DNA of 64,000 bases, from the NCBI RefSeq assembly GCF_001999905.1, contig NZ_CP019640.1, forward strand, positions 1,716,001 to 1,780,000, written 5' to 3'. Position numbers and translations under genes: made by a program. Position 1 is the first letter of the stretch, and each line of letters opens with the position of its first letter. Below the pieces are notes generated by a model. That model did no database searches and was not told the origin of the DNA. It saw only the letters and a program-made list of their open reading frames with translations. Origin of the DNA: Planococcus lenghuensis (GTDB lineage: Bacteria; Bacillota; Bacilli; Bacillales_A; Planococcaceae). Shown one piece after another: positions 7,067-15,695 of the stretch.

Positions 7067-8767
7067 ATGACGATTGAAGTATTAAAACCCATAAAAAAAG
7101 GAACTTATAACAATAATATTGCAAATTACGAGGCGGTGTTGCCCGATTTTTCTTGGAAAGAGGTTGAACGCCAATTCAGCTGGCACCGTACGGGGAAAGT
7201 TAACATGGCATATGAATGCATAGATCGGCATGTGGAAGACGGCTATGGAGAAAAAACTGCGCTGCATTATATAAACGGGAAGGAAGAAGTGAAACTCACT
7301 TTCGCTGAAATGAAGGAAAAAACAGATCTTCTTGCAGCTGCACTGAGGAAGGAAGGTGTCAAAAAAGGAGATATTGTCTTTATCTTCCTGCCGAAAAATC
7401 CGGAGTGCTACATTGCTATGATTGCAGCGGTGAAAATAGGAGCAATTGCCGGTCCTCTATTTGAAGCATTCATGGAAGAAGCGGTCCGTGACAGAATTGC
7501 TGACTGTGACGGGAAATACATCATCACCGATGCGGAACTGGCGAAACGGGTTCCGAAAAACGACTTGCCTTCTTTGAAAAAAATCTTAGTCACAGCAGAG
7601 CCTGAATTTTGCGGAAACCGGGAAATCTCGCTAAATGAGCTATTGCGAAATACGCGACTTGAAGATCAGCCGACAGAATGGGTGGACTTGGAGGATGGCC
7701 TCAACATCCACTACACAAGTGGATCAACCGGTAAACCGAAAGGGATTGTCCATGCGCACCGGGCAATGATTCAGCAATACCAAACCGGCAAGTGGGTGCT
7801 CGATCTTCAGGAAAACGATATTTACTGGTGCACCGCGCATCCCGGGTGGGTCACCGGCACCGTTTACGCGATTTTTGCCCCCTGGCTAAACCGCTCGACA
7901 ATTGTAGTAAATGGCGGAAGATTCGATGCTGACTCCTGGTACTCAGTTATCGAAAAAGCAGGCGTCACTGTTTGGTATAGTGCACCAACTGCTTTTCGTA
8001 TGCTTAAAGCAGAAGGCGATGACACGCGAAAGAAGTACGACCTCACTTCATTGCGCCATATTCTGAGTGTCGGGGAACCATTAAACCCCGAAGTCATTCA
8101 TTGGGGTATCAATACATTAGGCGTGCGCATTCACGATACGTGGTGGATGACTGAAACTGGAGCCCAATTGATCGTCAATTTCCCTTCAGAAGTCATTAAG
8201 CCCGGTTCCATGGGGCGACCTTTTCCTGGGATAGAAGTCGGCATTCTAAGCGAGGATGGGGTGCAGCAACAAGCTGGCAATATTGGTCATTTGGCTATTA
8301 AAGCGCCTTGGCCGGCAATCATGAAAGAGGTCTGGAAAAATAAAGAAAAGTACCACTCTTATTTTCAGTTTGGAGACTGGTATCTTTCGGGTGATTTGGC
8401 GTATCAGGATGAAGAGGGCTATGTGTTCTTCCAAGGACGCAGCGACGATATGATCAACTCATCAGGAGAACGAATCGGCCCATTCGAAGTGGAGAGTAAA
8501 CTGATTGAACATGAAGCGGTTGCGGAAGCTGGCGTCATCGGGAAACCGGATCCGATAAGAGGAGAAATTGTCAAAGCGTTCATTGTTTTAAACAAGGGCT
8601 ATACCGATGAACCGGCATTGATAGAAGAGATCAGGAAATTTGTCCGCTATAAATTATCAGCCCATGCCGCCCCCCGGGAAATTGAAGTCCTGGAAGAGCT
8701 GCCAAAAACAAAAATCAGCGGGAAGATATTGAGAAGAGAATTGAAAGTACGGGAACAAGGGAAGTAA
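7067..8767 (+). CDS. acsA: Acetyl-CoA synthetase (AMP-forming), riboswitch controlled
   Basis: The 566-residue protein is an ANL-superfamily adenylate-forming ligase closely resembling Bacillus AcsA: IHYTSGSTGKPKGI (P-loop), YWCTAHPGWVTGTVYAIFAP, IHDTWWMTETGAQ and YLSGDLAYQDEEGY are the core motifs. A C-terminal PKTKISGKILRREL carries the catalytic Lys. It would convert acetate, ATP and CoA to acetyl-CoA. ATG 7067 has AGGAGGAGA upstream; the frame is open earlier but without a ribosome site. Its position behind a SAM riboswitch and in front of hom indicates a role in feeding acetyl-CoA to methionine synthesis (MetX). Chain length specificity is not proven. Confidence 0.85.
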   Translation: MTIEVLKPIKKGTYNNNIANYEAVLPDFSWKEVERQFSWHRTGKVNMAYECIDRHVEDGYGEKTALHYINGKEEVKLTFAEMKEKTDLLAAALRKEGVKKGDIVFIFLPKNPECYIAMIAAVKIGAIAGPLFEAFMEEAVRDRIADCDGKYIITDAELAKRVPKNDLPSLKKILVTAEPEFCGNREISLNELLRNTRLEDQPTEWVDLEDGLNIHYTSGSTGKPKGIVHAHRAMIQQYQTGKWVLDLQENDIYWCTAHPGWVTGTVYAIFAPWLNRSTIVVNGGRFDADSWYSVIEKAGVTVWYSAPTAFRMLKAEGDDTRKKYDLTSLRHILSVGEPLNPEVIHWGINTLGVRIHDTWWMTETGAQLIVNFPSEVIKPGSMGRPFPGIEVGILSEDGVQQQAGNIGHLAIKAPWPAIMKEVWKNKEKYHSYFQFGDWYLSGDLAYQDEEGYVFFQGRSDDMINSSGERIGPFEVESKLIEHEAVAEAGVIGKPDPIRGEIVKAFIVLNKGYTDEPALIEEIRKFVRYKLSAHAAPREIEVLEELPKTKISGKILRRELKVREQGK

Positions 8768-8809
8768 ACAGCAGAAAAAGCGACTCTGAGAAATGAAGGA
8801 CGTGTAGAA

Positions 8810-10048
8810 ATGTCGGTTATAAGAACGGCTATTTTAGGTTTTGGTACGGTGGGAGAAGGCGTTTATCGAACCATCAAAACCCATCAGCAAGAATTGAAAG
8901 AAGTGCTGGGTGCCGAAGTTGAAGTTTCAGCTGTTCTAGTCCAAAACGAGCAGAAAGAGCGGAAGGTCGATAAAGGAATTCTGGTTACAACCAACTTTGA
9001 AGAAATTCTAAAGCTCCCACAGCTGGATATTGTATTTGAAGCAATTGTCGGTAAAGAACCCAGCTTCAGTTATTTGAAGGAAGCATTAGTAGCGGGTTGT
9101 CACATTATCACAGCGAATAAAGAAATGTTTGCCGAGCACGGTCAGGAGTTGCTTGATAGTGCCGACAGGCAAGGAGCGCGTGTGGGGTTTGAGGCGACGG
9201 TCGCTGGGGGTGTGCCGATTATCCAGATCCTGCAGCAATTACTGCGGGTGAATAACCTCGAGACAATTCAAGGAATATTGAATGGAACTTCAAACTTCAT
9301 TTTGACAGAAATGCGTGATAAGCAACTGTCATTCGAAGATGCTTTAGCTCTCGCGCAAGAAAAGGGGTTTGCAGAAGCGGATTCCGGAAATGATATTCAT
9401 GGGTTTGATGCTTATTATAAAACCAAGATTCTAAGCCAGGTAGCTTTTGGGGAACAGCCTGAAACCTCCTCTTTCCAAGTCGCTGGGATATCAGGCGTGA
9501 CGATAGAACAGATCGAAGTCGCTGAACGCCTTGGTCTCCGGTTTAAGCATGTTACAGAACTGAAACGAGAAAAAGGACAAGTGCAAGCTTCAGTTCAGCC
9601 GGTCCTTGTTTCCCCCTCCCATCCTTTTTACCATGTGGAGGGCGTCGACAATGCAGTCAATGTAACAACGGATCTTGTAGGAAGTCTTACTTTGCAGGGG
9701 CCGGGTGCAGGTATGCTTCCTACAGCAAGTGCCATGGTCGAGGATTTGGTTCACGTATGGCACCGGCCTCTGTTGAAATTCGGTAAACAGCAAGAAAAGG
9801 AGCACCTTGAGACACGTCAGCAAGACGGGAATGCTTCCTACTGGTTAGTGAGCAATCTCCGGGAGAAATCATTCCTAAAAGAGCTGGACTATTATAGCGA
9901 GTATACTGGAAATATCCATGTGGTCAAAGCAAAGGAAGTGGAGTTGGAGAAACTGAAAGCTTCGGATAGAGAAGTGTTGGCCTATCCGATTGTGGCAGAC
10001 CAACTATTCGAATCAAAACTTGAGCAAACAGAGGTGCATGTTTATTAG
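8810..10048 (+). CDS. hom: Homoserine dehydrogenase
   Basis: The 412-residue protein has the Rossmann motif GFGTVGEG at the N-terminus, ITANKEM with the conserved Lys, and GILNGTSNFILTEM plus GFAEADSGNDIHGFDA of the catalytic domain. It reduces aspartate semialdehyde to homoserine. The C-terminal 80 residues replace or diverge from the usual ACT domain, so threonine feedback may differ. It follows acsA by 42 bases and is co-transcribed from the same S-box leader. This would allow a homoserine supply dedicated to methionine, separate from a threonine-type hom operon elsewhere. Confidence 0.9.
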   Translation: MSVIRTAILGFGTVGEGVYRTIKTHQQELKEVLGAEVEVSAVLVQNEQKERKVDKGILVTTNFEEILKLPQLDIVFEAIVGKEPSFSYLKEALVAGCHIITANKEMFAEHGQELLDSADRQGARVGFEATVAGGVPIIQILQQLLRVNNLETIQGILNGTSNFILTEMRDKQLSFEDALALAQEKGFAEADSGNDIHGFDAYYKTKILSQVAFGEQPETSSFQVAGISGVTIEQIEVAERLGLRFKHVTELKREKGQVQASVQPVLVSPSHPFYHVEGVDNAVNVTTDLVGSLTLQGPGAGMLPTASAMVEDLVHVWHRPLLKFGKQQEKEHLETRQQDGNASYWLVSNLREKSFLKELDYYSEYTGNIHVVKAKEVELEKLKASDREVLAYPIVADQLFESKLEQTEVHVY

Positions 10049-10198
10049 TGATAGAATGAATCACGGGCATTGTCTGAAAGCCAGTCTGAATTTGGATGAG
10101 CCGAAAACTTAGTAAACCTATAAGCTAAATAAACTTATCGGATCAAACCCATTGACAGAATGATTCAGCAATATTATGATTAGTTCAAATTTAATAAT

Positions 10199-10303
10199 CT
10201 TATCGAGAGAAGCCGAGGGACTGGCCCGTTGACGCTTCAGCAACCTCTGACATTGTCAGAAAGGTGCTACTTCCAGCAAGAATGTTATTCTTGAGAGATA
10301 AGA
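10199..10303 (+). promoter_or_regulatory. SAM-I (S-box) riboswitch 2, upstream of the sulfur/methionine operon
   Basis: CTTATC (10199) pairs with GATAAG (10297-10302). Conserved S-box segments AGCCGAGGGACTGGCCCGTT, GCTTCAGCAACC and AAAGGTGCTACTTCC are present. It is nearly identical to riboswitch 3 at 15.3 kb. The terminator at 10323 follows. Confidence 0.95.
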
Positions 10304-10322
10304 GCGGGATTCGTACTCTAAC

Positions 10323-10368
10323 GACCTTCTTTTCTCACAAGTTGAGAAAAGAAGGTCTTTTATTTTTT
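10323..10368 (+). terminator. Riboswitch 2 intrinsic terminator
   Basis: GACCTTCTTTTCTCA pairs with TGAGAAAAGAAGGTC, followed by TTTTATTTTTTT. This is a long, near-perfect stem with a T-rich tail downstream of the S-box. Confidence 0.92.
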
Positions 10369-10432
10369 TAAGTGATATTCGTGAAAGCCAAAGCGATAAG
10401 CTTATTCGAGAAATAGAGAGGAAGAGATCACC

Positions 10433-10987
10433 ATGGCAAATATCGTTATTGTATCGGGAAGTCCATCTGAATCATCCCGTTCTGAAACAGTCTTAACCTA
10501 CTTAGGAAACTTGTTACAGAAGCAAGGGTTGTCCGTTAAACATCTATCCGTTCGCGATGTTCCCCAAACGGATTTGTTCACAGCTAAATATGATAGTCCT
10601 GCTATTCAGGAAATCAGTACGCTCATTCATAAAGCCGATGGCGTAGTTATTGGATCTCCTGTTTATAAGGCTGCTTACTCAGGGGTTCTGAAAGCTCTGC
10701 TGGATTTGCTCCCTCAGGATGTGCTGCAGGACACACCCGTTCTTCCCCTGATGACAGGCGGCAGTCCGAACCACCTGCTGGCCTTGGAATATTCACTGAA
10801 GCCGTTGCTGGCTACATTAAAAGGCCAAAACTTGAAGGGCGTTTATTTGGTGGATAGCCAGATCGATAAATCAAATCCTGTACAGCCGATTTTGGATAGC
10901 GATGTGCAGGACCGGCTTACAAAGCAGTTGGCCTATTTTATGAACATCATCGGAAAACAGAAAGAAACCGCGAGTTTTAAAAGGTGA
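10433..10987 (+). CDS. NADPH-dependent FMN reductase (SsuE-like)
   Basis: The 184-residue flavodoxin-fold protein starts VIVSGSPSESSRSETVL, with the FMN phosphate loop GSPSESSRS, and contains VVIGSPVYKAAYSGVLKALL and PLMTGGSPNH, typical of SsuE/FMN reductases. It would supply reduced flavin to the two-component monooxygenase encoded 18 bases downstream. RBS GAGAGGAAGAG precedes the ATG. Control by the S-box leader ties it to sulfur/methionine limitation. A symbol is not assigned, because substrate class (sulfonate or thioether) is unknown. Confidence 0.85.
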   Translation: MANIVIVSGSPSESSRSETVLTYLGNLLQKQGLSVKHLSVRDVPQTDLFTAKYDSPAIQEISTLIHKADGVVIGSPVYKAAYSGVLKALLDLLPQDVLQDTPVLPLMTGGSPNHLLALEYSLKPLLATLKGQNLKGVYLVDSQIDKSNPVQPILDSDVQDRLTKQLAYFMNIIGKQKETASFKR

Positions 10988-11005
10988 TCAAGGGAGGAAG
11001 AAACC

Positions 11006-12391
11006 ATGACGAATAAACGGATTTATTTAAACGCTTTTGATATGAATTGTGCAGGGCATCAATCGCCAGGGCTATGGACGCATCCAGACGATGAATCCCA
11101 TAAGTATAAAGACAGCGAATACTGGATTGAATTGGCGAAGCTTCTGGAGAAAGGCAATTTCGATGCCGTTTTTATTGCAGACGTCCTCGGCACCTATGAT
11201 GTTTACAATGGTTCGCGGGATGCCGCTGTCCGGCAGGGGGCACAGTCGCCGGTCAATGATCCGCTGCTGGTCGTGCCACTGATGTCGGCTGTGACAAAGC
11301 ACCTCGGTTTCGGGGTGACGGCTTCCGTTACACATGAACACCCGTATACATTCGCGCGCCGGATGTCGACACTCGATCATCTGACAAAAGGTCGCGTCGG
11401 ATGGAATATCGTCACTTCCTATCTGAAAAGTGCCGCCGTCAATATCGGCAGAGAAGATCAAATCAAGCATGATGAGCGCTATGATATCGCAGAAGAGTAT
11501 TTGGAAGTTGCCTATAAATTGTGGGAAGGCAGTTGGGAAGATGACGCGGTTGTCCTTGATAAAGCAAATGGCATCTATACGGATCCCGACAAGGTCCACG
11601 ATATTCAGCACGAAGGGAAATATTACAAAGTACCGGGCGCTCACTTGACGGAACCATCGCCGCAGCGCACACCTGTCCTCTATCAGGCGGGGGCTTCCAA
11701 AAAAGGCGTGGCATTCGCCGGGAAGCATGCCGAATGCGTCTTTATCGGCCCTCCGAATATCGAGGCCGCCAAGCAATCTGTCGAGAAAATTCGGGCTGAA
11801 GCGGAACGGGCAGGCCGCAACCGGGATGATGTGAAAGTCCTTACGCTGCTTACGCCGATTGTCGGGAGAACAGAAGAAGAAGCGCAGGAAAAATTCAATG
11901 ACTACAAAAAGCACATCAGTCACGAAGGCGCGCTCGCTTTATTCGGTGGTTGGACCGGCATTGACTTGTCCGGTTACGCGCCGGATCAGCCGCTGGAATA
12001 CATTGAAAATGATGCCATCCAATCAGCGCTTGAGAATTTCACAAAAATCATCCCTGGCAAGAAGCCGACCGTGAACGATATCAAAGAATTTGTCGGCATC
12101 GGCGGACTTGGCCCATACACGATCGGCTCTCCGGAACAGATCGCCGACACGCTTGAAAAATGGGTGAATGAAGCAGGCGTGGATGGTTTTAACATCGCCT
12201 ATGCCATTACACCGGGTACGTTCGAAGATTTCATCGAACTGGTCGTACCGATTCTTCAGGAACGCGGGCTCGTACGAAAAGAGTACGAAGGGAGTTCTCT
12301 CCGCGACAGTCTGTTCGGTGAAGGTGATCGCCTTCCGGATCGGCATCCAGGCAAGCGATATGCCCGTATACCAGTCACAGGAACACGTTAA
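11006..12391 (+). CDS. Flavin-dependent monooxygenase, NtaA/SnaA/DszA (DmoA) family
   Basis: The 461-residue protein is a bacterial-luciferase-like FMNH2-dependent monooxygenase: KRIYLNAFDMNCAGHQSPGL, NFDAVFIADVLGTYD, GFGVTASVTHEHPYTFARRM, LTKGRVGWNIVTSY and PGAHLTEPSPQRTPVLYQAG. The family includes nitrilotriacetate, dibenzothiophene-sulfone and dimethylsulfide monooxygenases and Bacillus YxeK-type enzymes acting on S-modified cysteine. With the upstream FMN reductase it is a two-component oxygenase. The S-box control and downstream metY-metX indicate release of sulfide, sulfite or a thiol from an organosulfur compound. The exact substrate cannot be read from sequence. A second, deleted copy is at 15546-15694. 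Confidence 0.85.
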   Translation: MTNKRIYLNAFDMNCAGHQSPGLWTHPDDESHKYKDSEYWIELAKLLEKGNFDAVFIADVLGTYDVYNGSRDAAVRQGAQSPVNDPLLVVPLMSAVTKHLGFGVTASVTHEHPYTFARRMSTLDHLTKGRVGWNIVTSYLKSAAVNIGREDQIKHDERYDIAEEYLEVAYKLWEGSWEDDAVVLDKANGIYTDPDKVHDIQHEGKYYKVPGAHLTEPSPQRTPVLYQAGASKKGVAFAGKHAECVFIGPPNIEAAKQSVEKIRAEAERAGRNRDDVKVLTLLTPIVGRTEEEAQEKFNDYKKHISHEGALALFGGWTGIDLSGYAPDQPLEYIENDAIQSALENFTKIIPGKKPTVNDIKEFVGIGGLGPYTIGSPEQIADTLEKWVNEAGVDGFNIAYAITPGTFEDFIELVVPILQERGLVRKEYEGSSLRDSLFGEGDRLPDRHPGKRYARIPVTGTR

Positions 12392-12431
12392 GTTTTAGTA
12401 CACTAAAAACATAAACCAGGAGGAATAAATC

Positions 12432-13724
12432 ATGACAAACTATAAACCCGAAACACTTCTGCTCCACGGAGGACAAGAACCTGATCCGGTAACCGGTGCA
12501 CGGGGAGTTGCCGTTCATAAAACGACTTCTTATGTATTCAAAGATACTCAACATGCACAAGACCTGTTCGGCTTAAAAGATACAGGAAATATCTATTCGC
12601 GAATCATGAACCCGACTGTGGATGTATTCGAGCAGCGGATAGCACTCCTTGAAGGCGGAACTGCGGCAGTTGGATTTGCCTCCGGCATGGCGGCTATTGC
12701 CTTTTCCATTTTAAATATTGCCGAAGCTGGCGATGAAATCGTCGCTGATTACAATTTATACGGCGGAACATATAACTTACTTGCAAACGCATTGCCGCGT
12801 TATGGCATCACCACTAAATTTGTCGATGCAACAGATCCGGAGAATTTCCGGGAAGCAGTCACTGACAAAACGAAGTTGTTCTTCGGCGAAACGATTGGCA
12901 ATCCGAGCCTGAATGTTTTTGATGTGGAAAAAGTAGCGGAAATTGCGCATTCCAATGGGGTTCCATTACTGATTGATAACACATTCGCTACGCCATACGG
13001 CAGCAACCCGATTGAATTCGGTGCAGATGTGGTCATTCACTCTGCGACAAAATGGATTGGCGGCCATGGTACTACAATTGGCGGAGTCGCAGTCGATTCC
13101 GGGAAATTCAACTGGGATAATCCCCGCTTCCCGAATTACACGGAGCCGGATCTTACTTACCATGGTATCCGGTTTGGCATCGATGCGCCAGAAGCGGCAT
13201 TCGCAACAAAATTGCGCGTTCAGTTACTACGGGATTTTGGTCCGACGTTAAGTGCAGACAGCGCCCATGCTTTACTGCAAGGATTGGAAACATTGCACCT
13301 TCGGCTTCCAAAGCATGCGAGCAATGCGCAGGTGGTAGCGGATTATCTGCAACAGCACCCGCAAGTGGAATGGGTGAATTTCATCGGTTTTGAAGATCAT
13401 CCTTCCCATCAACTGGCGAAAAAATACTTGAAGAATAACGGATTTGGTTCCATTGTGAACTTTGGCATCAAAGGCGGCCGTGAAGCCGGACGAAAAGTGA
13501 TTGATAGTGTCAATTTATGGTCGCACGTGGCGAATGTCGGGGATGCAAAATCCTTAATTATTCATCCTGCATCTACGACTCATCAGCAATTGAATGAAGA
13601 AGAGTTAAAAGCTTCAGGAGTTACAGAAGAACTGATCCGATTGTCTGTCGGGCTTGAAAATACGGACGACCTCATCAATGATCTGGAACAAGCGATTCAG
13701 GCAGCAGTTCTGGAAAACATCTAA
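12432..13724 (+). CDS. metY: O-acetylhomoserine sulfhydrylase (MetY)
   Basis: A 430-residue Cys/Met-metabolism PLP enzyme. It contains the YSRIMNPTVDVFEQRIALLE and GFASGMAAI segments and the PLP-binding Lys in HSATKWIGGHGTTIGG. The length and GGHGTTIGG are typical of O-acetylhomoserine aminocarboxypropyltransferases rather than the shorter cystathionine gamma-synthases. It would make homocysteine from O-acetylhomoserine and sulfide, or methionine directly from methanethiol. RBS AGGAGGAA precedes the ATG. It is followed after 12 bases by metX, which makes its substrate. Confidence 0.9.
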   Translation: MTNYKPETLLLHGGQEPDPVTGARGVAVHKTTSYVFKDTQHAQDLFGLKDTGNIYSRIMNPTVDVFEQRIALLEGGTAAVGFASGMAAIAFSILNIAEAGDEIVADYNLYGGTYNLLANALPRYGITTKFVDATDPENFREAVTDKTKLFFGETIGNPSLNVFDVEKVAEIAHSNGVPLLIDNTFATPYGSNPIEFGADVVIHSATKWIGGHGTTIGGVAVDSGKFNWDNPRFPNYTEPDLTYHGIRFGIDAPEAAFATKLRVQLLRDFGPTLSADSAHALLQGLETLHLRLPKHASNAQVVADYLQQHPQVEWVNFIGFEDHPSHQLAKKYLKNNGFGSIVNFGIKGGREAGRKVIDSVNLWSHVANVGDAKSLIIHPASTTHQQLNEEELKASGVTEELIRLSVGLENTDDLINDLEQAIQAAVLENI

Positions 13725-13736
13725 AGGGGGTGCGAC

Positions 13737-14750
13737 ATGACCACCGTATCTATTGGATCACTCACATTGGAGTCAGGACTGATCTTGCATGAAGTGGAGT
13801 TGGCATACGAACGGTGCGGACATGAAAATGCACCGGTTATCCTTGTATGCCATGCGTTGACAGGTGACCAGTACGCTGTTGGATCAGAAGAAAATCCCGG
13901 CTGGTGGTCAGGGTTGATTGGACCGGGCAAATCGGTGGATACAGAGGTTTTTCAAGTGATCACCTTTAATGTTCTCGGCGGATGTAACGGATCCACAGGG
14001 CCTTTATCGATTAACCCTGAGACAGGAGAGCCATACAAAGGCGCTTTTCCGAATCTCACAATCCGGGATATGGTCCGGGCCGAATATGCAGCTTTAAAAG
14101 CATTGGGAATCAATCATTTGACGGCAGTGATCGGCGGGTCGCTTGGCGGTATGAAAACACTGGAGTGGGGGAGATTATATCCGGAATTTCTGGATGCCCT
14201 CCTTCCTTTGGCCGTCACCCCTGCATACAGCGATTATGGAGTTGCCTTCAACCATATCGGGGTCCAAGCGATTGAAAACGATCCTGATTTTAATCAGGGA
14301 GATTACAAAGAGTCCGCTGTTTTAAAAGGATTGGAATTAGCCCGGATGATGGGAATAGTTACGTACCGCAGCGGGAAGTTATTTAATAATCGCTTTCAGC
14401 GATTACAGACGGATGAACAATTCGAGATCCAATCTTATCTCGACTACCAAGGGGGAAAAATGGCGGATCGCTTTGATGCAAATTCGTACCTGATTTTACT
14501 AAAAGCAATGAATTCGCACGATCTTGAAGATTCGACAATCCAGGCCGACATTTTTTCTTTGTCTTTCACACGGGACTTGCTGTATCCGAGCGAGTTGATG
14601 ATTCCCTGGCTTGAAAAGCAATCCAAGGCTTCATGGCAAGTAATTGAAACAGACTATGGCCACGACGGATTCCTAGTTGAATTTGAAAAATGGGGTCATT
14701 TCATTGAACGAAAACTAAATGATGTACTTGTTCCTCAACTCATGCGTTAA
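13737..14750 (+). CDS. metX: Homoserine O-acetyltransferase
   Basis: This 337-residue alpha/beta hydrolase has the MetX hallmarks: CHALTGDQYAVG, the FNVLGGCNGSTGP oxyanion segment, the nucleophile elbow IGGSLGGMKTLEW, a late Asp (FTRDLLYPSE) and the His of YGHDGFLVEFE. It acetylates homoserine with acetyl-CoA. It is slightly shorter than the usual ~360 residues. RBS AAGGGGGTG lies before the ATG, 12 bases after metY. It completes a homoserine to homocysteine route with AcsA, Hom and MetY. No clear terminator follows. Confidence 0.92.
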   Translation: MTTVSIGSLTLESGLILHEVELAYERCGHENAPVILVCHALTGDQYAVGSEENPGWWSGLIGPGKSVDTEVFQVITFNVLGGCNGSTGPLSINPETGEPYKGAFPNLTIRDMVRAEYAALKALGINHLTAVIGGSLGGMKTLEWGRLYPEFLDALLPLAVTPAYSDYGVAFNHIGVQAIENDPDFNQGDYKESAVLKGLELARMMGIVTYRSGKLFNNRFQRLQTDEQFEIQSYLDYQGGKMADRFDANSYLILLKAMNSHDLEDSTIQADIFSLSFTRDLLYPSELMIPWLEKQSKASWQVIETDYGHDGFLVEFEKWGHFIERKLNDVLVPQLMR

Positions 14751-15132
14751 GCATGGAATTTTAGTAGCGCGTTGAAGATAAATGAAAATTTCAAAGACGA
14801 GTTAGAATTCATCGGTCTCCTCTCTTAATTCTATTCATTAAAATTTATCAATCTTAATTTAAATTCACTCCATGGATAATCAAGACGACTGGCAGTGATG
14901 GCGCTTTTCGGACTACCATCGGCTTCCCTCGCCTAAAGTCGCAGGATTCTCAAGTGGTCTCGAGACCGCCTTTCCTGTTTCATCGACCGATGCTTGGACG
15001 GTGAGCCGGCGGCTGCGCGATATCAATTCCATGAATGCAGGGCGACAGCCAAAATCGCGAAGATTCTAATTTTCCGGGAAGCCGCATTACTGGAGACCAT
15101 TTTCCCCCTTTATCTAACGGGTCGTGGAAGGG
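14751..15132. other. Intergenic after metX, no intact gene
   Basis: The segment contains GC-rich DNA (about 14880-15120) unlike its AT-rich borders. It probably belongs to the same degraded ISL3-type element whose C-terminus is recognisable just downstream. No start or conserved motif could be placed in it. Confidence 0.4.
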
Positions 15133-15225
15133 ACGACTACCAAGATCAATCTTCTAAAAAGACGGGGCTACGGCTATCGGAACGATGCCGACTTTTTCCT
15201 AAGAATCCGTCTGGAAACCGAGTAA
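15133..15225 (+). pseudogene. ISL3-family transposase C-terminal fragment
   Basis: A frame reading TTKINLLKRRGYGYRNDADF then FLRIRL before the stop matches the conserved C-terminus of ISL3 transposases (NNKIK-x-IKRRSYGYRN-x-x-x-FRLRI). Nothing of the DDE domain is left in frame upstream, so this is a small remnant. Confidence 0.6.
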
Positions 15226-15326
15226 TCGGCTGTCATCCCCAAATTTTGGTGATGATCCTTGTTTCTTTATCATTAACTATTGACTTCTGTAATTCATAGC
15301 ACTATGATAGGTATTAATTTCATAAC

Positions 15327-15436
15327 CTTCTTATCAAGAGAAGCCGAGGGACTGGCCCGTTGACGCTTCAGCAACCTCTGACTTAGTCAGAAAGGTGCTA
15401 ACTCCAGCAGGATTTTTTCTTGGGAGATAAGAGAAG
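15327..15436 (+). promoter_or_regulatory. SAM-I (S-box) riboswitch 3, orphaned
   Basis: The core segments AGCCGAGGGACTGGCCCGTT, GCTTCAGCAACC and AAAGGTGCTAACTCC are the same as in riboswitch 2 apart from the variable loops. P1 strands CTTATC and GATAAG pair. The terminator follows at 15454. The gene it controlled is a deletion remnant, so the switch now regulates nothing functional that can be seen. Confidence 0.93.
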
Positions 15437-15453
15437 CAGGTCCGCGTATATCT

Positions 15454-15496
15454 AGCCTTCTTTTCTCATTTTCTTTGAGAGAAGAGGGCTTTTTCT
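15454..15496 (+). terminator. Riboswitch 3 intrinsic terminator
   Basis: AGCCTTCTTTTCTCA pairs imperfectly with TGAGAGAAGAGGGCT and is followed by TTTTTCT. The architecture matches riboswitch 2. Confidence 0.88.
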
Positions 15497-15545
15497 ATTG
15501 TCAGCGGATCGGAAGTTAAACAAGCAGAAAAAGGAGGCAATCATC

Positions 15546-15694
15546 ATGGCGAAAAAACGGCTTTACTTGAACGCATTCAAAATGACATGAAGGTTCATGA
15601 TATCGAGCACCACGGTGAGTATTTTAAAGTGCCGGGCGCCCATTTATCCGAACCTTCCCCGCAGCGCACACCGGTCCTGTTCCAAGCGGGCGCC
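15546..15694 (+). pseudogene. Deletion remnant of a second NtaA-type monooxygenase
   Basis: Behind AAGGAGG an ATG opens MAKKRLYLNAFKMT, the N-terminus of a paralogue of the monooxygenase at 11006-12391. After only 14 codons the sequence jumps to an internal segment (KVHDIEHHGEYFKVPGAHLS, then EPSPQRTPVLFQAGA) equivalent to about residues 190-225 of the intact protein. It ends at about 15694, abutting the broken BCCT gene. So about 175 codons in the middle and the entire C-terminal half are missing. Confidence 0.88.
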
Positions 15695-15695
15695 T

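Noticed and set aside
14994-15299. 101-codon plus-strand frame upstream of riboswitch 3
   Set aside because: No ribosome site. It overlaps the ISL3 remnant in another frame, and its sequence has no family features.
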